Origin: Streptacidiphilus jiangxiensis
GTDB taxonomy: Bacteria; Actinomycetota; Actinomycetes; Streptomycetales; Streptomycetaceae
DNA: 64,000 bases
Direction: 5' to 3'
Assembly: GCF_900109465.1 (NCBI RefSeq)
Contig: NZ_FOAZ01000016.1
Span: 9,628 to 73,627 of the forward strand
In this document: positions 58,001 through 64,000 of the stretch, in pieces
Numbering within the stretch: the first letter of the stretch is position 1
How the letters are laid out: each line of letters begins with the position of its first letter
Position numbers and translations under genes: made by a program
The notes under the pieces: generated by a model
Databases searched by the model: none
The model's input: the letters and a program-made list of their open reading frames with translations, nothing else
Told to the model about the DNA's origin: nothing

Positions 58001-59489
58001 CGCGCAGCGGCCGGGCCTGACGGCCGAGCGGTTCGTCGCGGACCCGTACGGGCTGGCGGGGGAGCGCATGTACCGCACCGGCGACCTGGCACGCCGATCC
58101 ACCGACGGCCTGCTGGAGTACGCGGGCCGCGCCGACACGCAGGTCAAGCTGCGCGGCTTCCGGATCGAGCCGGGCGAGATCGAGGCCGTCCTCGCCGCCC
58201 ACCCGGCCGTCGGCCGGGCGGCGGTCGTCGTCCGCGAGGACACCCCGGGGGTCAAGCGCCTCGTGGGCTACCTCGTCCCGGCGGGGGAACTCGACACGGT
58301 CGAGCTCCGTGCACACCTCACCGAGCGGCTGCCCGAGTACATGGTCCCCTCCGCGCTCGTGGTGCTGGACGTGCTCCCGCTGACCGGCAACGGCAAGCTG
58401 GACCGTCGCGCGCTGCCCGTCCCCGAGACGCCCGTCGGGTCCGGCCGTGAGCCGAGCAGCCCGCAGGAAGAGGTGCTGGCGACGCTGTTCGCGGAGGTGC
58501 TCGGCCTGCCCCGGGTCGGCGTGGACGACAGCTTCTTCGAGCTCGGTGGCCACTCCCTGCTGGCCACCCGCCTGGTCGGCCGCATCCGCGCGAGCCTCGG
58601 GGAGGAGCTCGCCCTGCGTGACGTGTTCGAGGCACCCAGCGTGGCGGCGCTCGCCGAGCGGTTGGCGACCGGCGCCGAGCTGGGGGAGAAGTTCGCGGAG
58701 CTGATGCCCCTGCGCCGCGACGGCGGCCTCCCGCCGCTCTTCTGCGTCCACGCCGGCTACGGTGTCGGACTCGGCTACAGCCGGTTCCTGCCCTACCTCC
58801 CGGACCGGCCCGTCTACGCCCTGCAGGCGCGCAGCCTCACCCGCACCGACGGCCTGCCCGCCACCGTCGAGGAGATGGCGGCCGACTACGTCGCCGACAT
58901 CCGCGAGGTCCAGCCGCGCGGCCCCTACCACCTGCTCGGCCACTCCTTCGGCGGCCTGGTCGTGCAGGCGATGGCCACCGCACTGGAGGCAGCGGGCGAG
59001 GAGGTCTCCCTGCTCGCCGTCCTCGACGCCTACCCCTACGCCGACTACACGGTCAAGGGCACCGAACGCGACGAGCAGGAGACCCTCGCGGTCTTCCTGC
59101 AGATGTTCCAGGCCTCCGGCGCCACACCGGACGGCACCCCCGACGGGGCTCCGCTCACCCGCGAGGGGGTCATCCAGTCCCTGGTCGAGAGCTCCTTCAA
59201 CTCCTTCTCGGCGCAGGACCTCCTCGCCATGGGCGAGGCCTGGGAGCGCCACGTGGCGATGATGCGCACCTTCGAGCCGGCCCGCTTCACCGGCGACGTG
59301 CTCTTCTTCACCGCCCTGCGTCGGCGTCCGGAGGGCACGCCCTCCTCCTCGGCCTGGTCGGCCCACGTGGACGGCACCATCACCGACATCCCCGTCGACG
59401 CCACCCACCACGGTCTGATGGACCCGCAGTCCGTCCCCGTGATCGCCCAGGCCCTGCGCGATCACCTCGCCGACAGGGGCCGCGACTGA
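45930..59489 (+). CDS. nonribosomal peptide synthetase 2, four modules and thioesterase
   Basis: A 4519-residue synthetase that completes and releases the peptide. Order: C7-A7-T7, C8-A8-T8, C9(dual E/C)-A9-T9, C10(dual E/C)-A10-T10-TE. Carrier serines are near residues 1001, 2053, 3147 and 4209. Condensation HH pairs are near 132, 1183, 2272 and 3364. The thioesterase nucleophile is Ser4339. Predicted residues are Val-like, Asp-like, Thr and Val-like. The ATG at 45930 overlaps the stop of synthetase 1, and the protein opens directly with the C domain ([16 protein letters not shown]), without a docking extension. A strong hairpin 10 bp after the stop ends the operon. Confidence 0.97.
49051..52200 (+). 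other. NRPS module 8: C(LCL)-A(Asp-like)-T
   Basis: Near copy of module 5. Code DATKMGHVGK ([32 protein letters not shown]). Substrate L-Asp or an isostere such as cysteate. The T domain has the [16 protein letters not shown] form and is followed by a dual E/C domain. Confidence 0.7.
49546..53350 (+). repeat. duplicated module-8 block (copy 2)
   Basis: Second copy of 39956-43760, covering C8-A8-T8 and the start of dual C9. The A-domain code (DATKMGHVGK) is the same in both copies, so the block duplication also duplicated the residue and its epimerisation. Confidence 0.8.
52201..55485 (+). other. NRPS module 9: C(dual E/C)-A(Thr)-T
   Basis: Dual E/C domain ([27 protein letters not shown] at 2272) predicts D-residue 8. 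Code DFWNVGMVHK from AFDFSVWEL, ILNQTPS, VFGGE and NMYGITETTVH is the threonine code with Val for Ile at one position. Confidence 0.85.
55486..58680 (+). other. NRPS module 10: C(dual E/C)-A(Val-like)-T
   Basis: Dual E/C domain ([27 protein letters not shown] at 3364) predicts D-(allo-)threonine at position 9. Code DALWWGGTFK from SFDASTLEL, LWLTAGLF, VWTGGD and [11 protein letters not shown] is valine-like (compare DALWLGGTFK) with Trp299, as in modules 4 and 7. The carrier motif is [14 protein letters not shown]. Confidence 0.6.
58681..59489 (+). other. NRPS terminal thioesterase domain
   Basis: An alpha/beta-hydrolase domain that releases the finished decapeptide by hydrolysis or cyclisation. 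Seen: PLFCVHAGYGVGLGYSRFLP (oxyanion loop), LLGHSFGGLVVQ (Ser4339), LLAVLDAYPYADY (likely Asp) and DATHHGLMDP (His). Ser3 would be a possible internal nucleophile for ring closure (inference). Confidence 0.88.
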
Positions 59490-59498
59490 CAGCCACCG

Positions 59499-59536
59499 AG
59501 TGGTCCGCAGCCGGGCGTGTCCGGCTGCGGACCGCT
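59499..59536 (+). terminator. 16-bp hairpin terminator after the synthetase operon
   Basis: Arms AGTGGTCCGCAGCCGG (59499-59514) and CCGGCTGCGGACCGCT (59521-59536) pair with one T-G wobble around a 6-nt loop, beginning 10 bp after the synthetase 2 stop. It marks the right border of the biosynthetic operon. No gene lies between it and 59665. Confidence 0.8.
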
Positions 59537-59664
59537 GAAGCTCCGAGCCTCCCGGCGCCGCGCACGCTTCTGCGGGCCTTGTGCGGGCCACGAACCCGCA
59601 GCCGATGCGATCCGCCGCGGCGGCCCGGTGGCCCCTGGGAACGCGGCAGTGTTTCATAGGGCGT

Positions 59665-62439
59665 ATGGCCCGGTTCCGGGGCCGACCCCCGGCCTCCACG
59701 GGCCCCGGTCCCAGCGGTGGGCAGCCGAGGGACAGGGTCCGCCTGCGCCCGGGGCGGGATCAGGAGAGCGACGGGCGCGCCTACCGCCGATCTCGACCTG
59801 AGTCGCGTCGCCGGGCGCTCCTCGGCATGCGCAGTGTCGCCGGGCAGGTCTTCGTCCTGCAGGTCGTGATCATCCTGCTGCTGGTGGTGGCCGCGGGCGT
59901 CGAGGTCTTCGTCCAGGCGCGGGAGGACGCGACCAGCGAGGCCCGCAACCGGTCCCTGGCGGTCGCCCAGACCTTCGCCAACTCGCCCGGGATCGTCGCC
60001 GCGATGCAGTCCGCGCACCCGACCGCGCTTCTCCAGCCGCGCGCCGAGGCCACCCGGCTGGCCACCGGCGTCGACTTCGTCGTGGTCACCGACGACCACG
60101 GGATCCGCTACACCCACCCCATCCCCAACCGGATCGGCAAGAAGTTCGTCGGTGACATCGGCCCGGCCCTCGCCGGGCAGACGGTCACCGAGACCATCCA
60201 CGGCACCATCGGCCCGCTGGTCCAGGCGATCGTCCCGGTCTTCGACAGTCACCACAAAGTGATCGGCGCGGTCTCCGCCGGCATCACCATCAACCAGATC
60301 AGCAGCACCTCGCAGCGCCGCCTGCCCGTCGTCCTCGCCGCCGGGGGGATCGCGCTCGCGCTCGCCACCTTCGGCACCTGGCTGGTCGTGCGGCGACTCA
60401 GACGTCAGACCCACGGGCTCGGCCCGGTGGAGATGACGCGCATGTACGAGCACCACGACGCCGTCCTGCACGCCGTGCGGGAGGGCGTGATCATCATCGG
60501 TGACGGCGGCCGGGTGCTGCTCGCCAACGACGAGGCGTGCCGGCTGCTGGAACTGCCGCTCGGCGACCACGACGGCCGGCTCGTCACGGACCTGGGCCTG
60601 GACCAGCGGCTGACGGACCTGCTCGCCGGCGGACAGGCCGTCACCGACGAGGTCGTCAGCGCCGGTGAGCGCCTGCTCGTGGTCAACGTCCGTACCACCG
60701 AGGGCGCCGGAGGGCCGACCGGTGTCGTCGCCACGCTGCGCGACTCCACCGAACTGCGCGTCCTGTCCGGCAAGGCCGACCAGGCCCGCAAGCGACTCAA
60801 GCTGCTCTACGAGGCCAGTGCCGCCATCGGCACCACCCTGGACGTCACCCGCACCGCCGAGGAGCTGACCGGGGCGGTCGTCCCGCGGTTCGCGGACTTC
60901 GCCAGCGTGGACCTGGCCGAGTCGCTGCTGCACGGCGACGAGCCCGTTCCCAGCCAGGTGGTGGACCTGCGCCGTACGGCGCTGCACGGCATCCGGCCCG
61001 ACTCGCCGCTCTTCCCCGTCGGGACCTCGATCCCGGTGGCGCCCGGCACACCCCATGCCCGCGCCCTGGACGGGCACCCGGTCCTCGACGCGGACCTGAC
61101 CGCGCCGCAGTCCCACTGGCGCCGGACCCGCCCCGCCTGGGCCGACCGGCTCGTCGGGCAGGGCATCCACTCGCTGATCACCGTGCCGCTGCTGGCCCGC
61201 GGCACCCTGCTGGGCGTGGCGCACTTCTACCGGACAGCCACGCACGAGGCGTTCGACTCCGATGACCTGTCGCTCGCCGAGGAGCTCGCGGCCCGCGCCG
61301 CGGTGTGCATCGACAACGCCCGCCGCTTCACCCGCGAACACGGCTTGGCGGTCACCCTGCAGCACAGCCTGCTGCCCGGCGGCCTGCCCGAGCAGAGCGC
61401 CCTGGACGTGGCCTACCGCTACCTGCCCGCCCACGCGGGGGTCGGCGGCGACTGGTTCGACGTGATCCCGCTGCCCGGCGCGAGGGTCGCCCTGGTGGTC
61501 GGCGACGTCGTCGGCCACGGGCTGCACGCCGCGGCCACCATGGGCCGCCTGCGCACGGCGGTCCACAACTTCTCGACCCTGGACGTGCCCCCGGACGAGT
61601 TGCTCGGCCACCTCGACGTCCTGGTCAACCAGATCGACCTGGACCGTGCGGCCACCGACGGCGAGATGTCCATCACCGGCGCGACCTGCCTGTACGCGAT
61701 CTACGACCCCGTCTCACGGACGTGCACCATGGCGCGGGCGGGGCATCTGCCCCCGGCGGTCGTCCGACCGGACGGCTCGGTCGACTTCCCCGACCTGCCC
61801 GCCGGGCCTCCGCTCGGCCTGGTCGGCCTGCCCTTCGAGACGACGGAGGTGGAGGTGCCCGAGGGCAGTCGACTGGTGCTCTACACCGACGGCCTGGTGG
61901 AGGACCGGACCAGGGACATCGATGTCGGCCTCGACCGGCTGCGAGCCACCCTGGCCAGGTCCCCGGGCACTCCGGAGGAGACCTGTCAGGCGGTCCTCGA
62001 CGCGCTGCTGCCCGCCCACCCCACCGACGACATCGCCCTGCTGGTGGCCCGGACCCGGGTGCTGCCGGCCGACCGGGTCGCCACCTGGGAGTTCCCGCCC
62101 GACCCGGCCGCGGTGGCGCCGGTGCGAGCCCAGGTGACCGAGCGTCTGACGGCCTGGGGGCTGGACGACCTGGCCTTCGCGACCGAGCTGATCATCAGCG
62201 AGCTCGTCACCAACGCGATCCGCTACGCGACCGGACCGTTCCGGGTGCGGCTGCTGTGCGACCGCGTCCTCACCTGCGAGGTCTGCGACGGCAGCAGCAC
62301 CTCGCCGCACCTGCGCTACGCGGCCACCACCGACGAGGGCGGCCGCGGGCTGTTCCTGGTCGCCCAGCTCTCCGAGCGCTGGGGAACCCGCTACAGCCCT
62401 GACGGCAAGGTGATCTGGGCCGAACAGGCCCTCCCGTGA
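59665..62439 (+). CDS. membrane sensor SpoIIE-type PP2C phosphatase with kinase-like ATPase
   Basis: A 924-residue signalling protein. Order: membrane helix (about 62-83), extracytoplasmic CitA-type Cache sensor (about 84-220, with TDDHGIRYTHPIPNRIGKKF), second helix (about 222-245), PAS (GVIIIGDGGRVLLANDEACRL), GAF (about 375-550), PP2C/SpoIIE phosphatase (GGDWFDVIPLPGARVALVVGDVVGHG; PTDDIALLVART) and RsbW-type HATPase (LIISELVTNAIRYATG; GGRGLFLVAQLSERWG). Such proteins control anti-anti-sigma factors. The start is uncertain: ATG 59665 is used, but GTG 59581 or ATG 59827 are possible and none has a good ribosome site. Separated from the cluster by a terminator, so probably unrelated to it. 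Confidence 0.88.
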   Translation: MARFRGRPPASTGPGPSGGQPRDRVRLRPGRDQESDGRAYRRSRPESRRRALLGMRSVAGQVFVLQVVIILLLVVAAGVEVFVQAREDATSEARNRSLAVAQTFANSPGIVAAMQSAHPTALLQPRAEATRLATGVDFVVVTDDHGIRYTHPIPNRIGKKFVGDIGPALAGQTVTETIHGTIGPLVQAIVPVFDSHHKVIGAVSAGITINQISSTSQRRLPVVLAAGGIALALATFGTWLVVRRLRRQTHGLGPVEMTRMYEHHDAVLHAVREGVIIIGDGGRVLLANDEACRLLELPLGDHDGRLVTDLGLDQRLTDLLAGGQAVTDEVVSAGERLLVVNVRTTEGAGGPTGVVATLRDSTELRVLSGKADQARKRLKLLYEASAAIGTTLDVTRTAEELTGAVVPRFADFASVDLAESLLHGDEPVPSQVVDLRRTALHGIRPDSPLFPVGTSIPVAPGTPHARALDGHPVLDADLTAPQSHWRRTRPAWADRLVGQGIHSLITVPLLARGTLLGVAHFYRTATHEAFDSDDLSLAEELAARAAVCIDNARRFTREHGLAVTLQHSLLPGGLPEQSALDVAYRYLPAHAGVGGDWFDVIPLPGARVALVVGDVVGHGLHAAATMGRLRTAVHNFSTLDVPPDELLGHLDVLVNQIDLDRAATDGEMSITGATCLYAIYDPVSRTCTMARAGHLPPAVVRPDGSVDFPDLPAGPPLGLVGLPFETTEVEVPEGSRLVLYTDGLVEDRTRDIDVGLDRLRATLARSPGTPEETCQAVLDALLPAHPTDDIALLVARTRVLPADRVATWEFPPDPAAVAPVRAQVTERLTAWGLDDLAFATELIISELVTNAIRYATGPFRVRLLCDRVLTCEVCDGSSTSPHLRYAATTDEGGRGLFLVAQLSERWGTRYSPDGKVIWAEQALP

Positions 62440-62584
62440 CGCGGGCACGGGACACCCCGCGCCCCTGCTCACAGGTGCACGGCTGACAGCTGCGGTGTGG
62501 TCCCGACAGCGGAATGGAACCTTCCGGCGAGCCGGGGAGTCATGGTTGGTGGACGGGTTGTCCTCACCTGGACGGGGGCCGGTT

Positions 62585-62779
62585 GTGAGAGTACGTGTCT
62601 GGAGTTTGCGCCGCCCACTGGCGGCACTGCTGCTGGCCGGAGCGGCGACCGCCGCGATCGTCGGCGTCGCCCACCACTTCGAGCCCGGTCCGGACCACAC
62701 GGGCGGCCTCCAGCGGCCGGCCGCGGTCCAGGGCTTCACGCACGTCCAGCAGACCGACCCGGACTACAGCGGAGGCTGA
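62585..62779 (+). CDS. small putative secreted or membrane-anchored protein
   Basis: A 64-residue open frame from GTG 62585. It has a basic head (RVRVWSLRRP), one hydrophobic segment (LAALLLAGAATAAIVGVAHHF, about 10-30) and a short polar tail ending DPDYSGG. It could be a signal-anchored peptide. No homologue is recognised and the ribosome site is weak, so its reality is uncertain. The frame is open further upstream to 62495. Confidence 0.35.
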   Translation: MRVRVWSLRRPLAALLLAGAATAAIVGVAHHFEPGPDHTGGLQRPAAVQGFTHVQQTDPDYSGG

Positions 62780-62857
62780 CCCTCTGTCAACGCGGCCCGG
62801 GTCGCGCTGTCGCGCAGCACGCGCCCGCGACATCGACCGGGGCATCGGACCGCCCGC

Positions 62858-63124
62858 CTACAGGAGCTTGGTCCGTTGCGTCGAGCCGCCCTTGGCCGGC
62901 GCTTTCCCTGCGCGCCGCGGTCGGCGGGGACGCGGTGGGGCCGCGCCCTCGGCGAGGTTGATGCCGGACCGCGCGGCGTTGTCGGCGCAGTGCTCAGGCT
63001 GGCACTTCGAGCAGAACACCTGGGACGCCGGCCCCGTCGGGTACTGCATCGACGTGGGCGGCAGGTAGTGGGCGCCGCAGTCCTGGCACAGGTAGATCGG
63101 CCTGGCGATGTCGTCGTCGTTCAT
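62858..63124 (-). CDS. small zinc-ribbon protein
   Basis: An 88-residue protein with two CxxC pairs (YLCQDCGAH at about 10-18 and VFCSKCQPEHC at about 35-45), giving a likely zinc ribbon, then a basic Pro/Arg/Lys-rich tail ([18 protein letters not shown]) that may bind nucleic acid. It follows the next gene's stop by one base, so the two are one operon. Function unknown. Confidence 0.65.
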   Translation of the reverse strand: MNDDDIARPIYLCQDCGAHYLPPTSMQYPTGPASQVFCSKCQPEHCADNAARSGINLAEGAAPPRPRRPRRAGKAPAKGGSTQRTKLL

Positions 63125-63125
63125 G

Positions 63126-63281
63126 TCAGGCGATCCTTCCCGAGCCACCGCAGCTGCTGCAGGGACTGAAGTAGCGGTGTTCCTTGGCGACGATCCTGCC
63201 CTCGGGGTCGGCCTCGTAGGTGTACTCGATCTTCTCGGTGCCGCCTTGACCGCCACACGAGGTGCAGGGCCTGTCGCTCAT
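63126..63281 (-). CDS. DnaJ-like zinc-finger small protein
   Basis: A 51-residue protein with two CxxCGGxG units (CTSCGGQG near 5-12 and CSSCGGSG near 42-49), the repeat found in the DnaJ cysteine-rich domain, joined by an acidic strand segment (KIEYTYEADPEGRIV). GGAGG sits 5 nt before the ATG, which supports this short start. Such free-standing zinc-finger peptides are common in actinomycetes without known function. First gene of a two-gene operon. Confidence 0.75.
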   Translation of the reverse strand: MSDRPCTSCGGQGGTEKIEYTYEADPEGRIVAKEHRYFSPCSSCGGSGRIA

Positions 63282-63422
63282 CGGAACCTCCGAAGGTGAG
63301 GTTCCGTCCACGCTACCGGGCACGGACGCGACCCTGCAGTCACTCGGACGGGTTCATGCCGCATCCGTCGCATCGGAGCGCCACAGGCCGGGGCCCGCGC
63401 GGCGACGGCGGGGCACGTCAGG

Positions 63423-64000
63423 CTAGGACGGGGGCACCTTGGGAAGCAGCCGGGCCAGGGTGTCGCCGACGAACCGGCCGTAGATCCGCATGAGGTGCAG
63501 GTCCCGTTCGGAGCGCTCGCGTGCCCAGGAGGTGTGCGTCGACACGACGCCGATCAGCCGGCCGTCGCCGTCGACCACCGGCGTGGACTGGACGGCGCGG
63601 ATTCCGGCGGCGCGGAAGACCGCCCAGTGCGGCTCCAGCAGCGGCTCCTCCCGGACGTCGCCGACGACCGTCTGGGTGCCGTTCACCGCGGCCCGGCCGC
63701 ACACCGAGCCGTCGTCGCGCACGAGGGCGAAGTGCTCCAGGAACCCGGGACTCAAGCCGCTCTGGGCGACCAGGACCAGCGACCCGTCACGCGGGTCCAC
63801 GATCTGGACGTTGGCGAACTCGGCCGACATGAGCGTCATCGAGTCGTCGAGGACGTGGTGCAGGGCGGTCGGCAGGCGCGTCGCCTCGTGCAGCGCCGCC
63901 ACGGCGGCCCGCAGGGTCCGGGCCCCGGCGAGCTGCTCACCGTGGTGGTCCACGAGTCCGGGGAGCGGATCGGGGGTGCGTGCGATCGCGCTGGCGGAGG
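63423..64000 (-). CDS. GAF-domain protein, N-terminus cut by window edge
   Basis: Reads from the right edge to a stop at 63423. A GAF domain covers most of it: LRAAVAALHEATRLPTALHHVLDDSMTLM, FANVQIVDPRDGSLVLVAQSG, DGSVCGRAAVNGTQTVVGDV and AGIRAVQSTPVVDGDGRLIGVVSTH. A GTG at 63953 could start a 176-residue protein, but the frame stays open upstream to the edge with no start codon. The true start is therefore probably outside the window. GAF domains bind small ligands or mediate signalling; no output domain is seen. The 141 bp between it and the zinc-finger operon hold no gene. Confidence 0.75.
   Translation of the reverse strand, partial: SASAIARTPDPLPGLVDHHGEQLAGARTLRAAVAALHEATRLPTALHHVLDDSMTLMSAEFANVQIVDPRDGSLVLVAQSGLSPGFLEHFALVRDDGSVCGRAAVNGTQTVVGDVREEPLLEPHWAVFRAAGIRAVQSTPVVDGDGRLIGVVSTHTSWARERSERDLHLMRIYGRFVGDTLARLLPKVPPS

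Noticed and set aside
59665-62439. SpoIIE-type sensor as pathway-specific regulator of the peptide cluster
   Set aside because: A strong terminator separates it from the synthetases, and such sensors are common general signalling proteins. Location alone is not enough.

Overview
The window is high-GC DNA with strong C/G bias at third codon positions, GGAGG-type ribosome sites and frequent ATGA/GTGA stop-start overlaps. Together with mycothiol-type, DUF6325, SHOCT and SpoIIE-phosphatase genes, this points to a filamentous actinomycete (Streptomyces, Kitasatospora or a close relative). The genus cannot be fixed from the sequence alone.

Layout. 1-6300: housekeeping and accessory genes: a cut-off Ala/Glu/Gln-rich repeat protein, a bifunctional penicillin-binding protein, DUF6325 and SHOCT proteins, a small membrane protein, a DinB/mycothiol-type protein, a cupin and a lipoprotein. 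6570-10419: two flavin-binding (PPOX-fold) proteins flanking a histidine kinase/response regulator pair. 10432-15394: a tight minus-strand run of enoyl-CoA hydratase, SDR, radical SAM enzyme, PLP enzyme and methyltransferase, with a palindrome upstream. 15471-17622: an arsenic island (arsC, aquaglyceroporin, arsR, divergent arsI). 17641-59489: a large nonribosomal peptide cluster. 59665-64000: a SpoIIE-type regulator, small zinc-finger proteins and a cut-off GAF protein.

The peptide cluster is the main content. A minus-strand arm carries a cysteate-synthase-like PLP enzyme, a cysteine dioxygenase, an MbtH protein and a type II thioesterase. A divergent plus-strand arm carries an HpgT-like aminotransferase, dpgA-dpgB-dpgC-dpgD and two giant synthetases (6380 and 4519 residues). 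These hold ten C-A-T modules and a terminal thioesterase. Reading the ten-residue specificity codes by eye gives: 1 beta-alanine-like (VDTMVTYGDK), 2 Gly (DILQLGLIWK), 3 Ser (DVWHMSLVDK), 4 Ile/Val-like (DAFFWGVTFK), 5 Asp-like (DATKMGHVGK), 6 Dpg (DAYHGGTLCK), 7 Val-like (DAFWWGGTFK), 8 Asp-like (DATKMGHVGK), 9 Thr (DFWNVGMVHK), 10 Val-like (DALWWGGTFK). Dual epimerization/condensation domains open modules 2, 6, 9 and 10, so residues 5, 8 and 9 should be D. The first C domain is EntF-like, which suggests an N-terminal acyl or aryl cap supplied in trans.

The most interesting inference is that the cysteate synthase and cysteine dioxygenase supply a sulfonated (or sulfinated) aspartate analogue, which the two identical Asp-like A domains (modules 5 and 8) may load. 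The product would be an acidic, Dpg-containing decapeptide that I do not recognise as any known compound. No Hpg-forming genes, halogenase, P450, glycosyltransferase, transporter or pathway regulator is visible next to the cluster.
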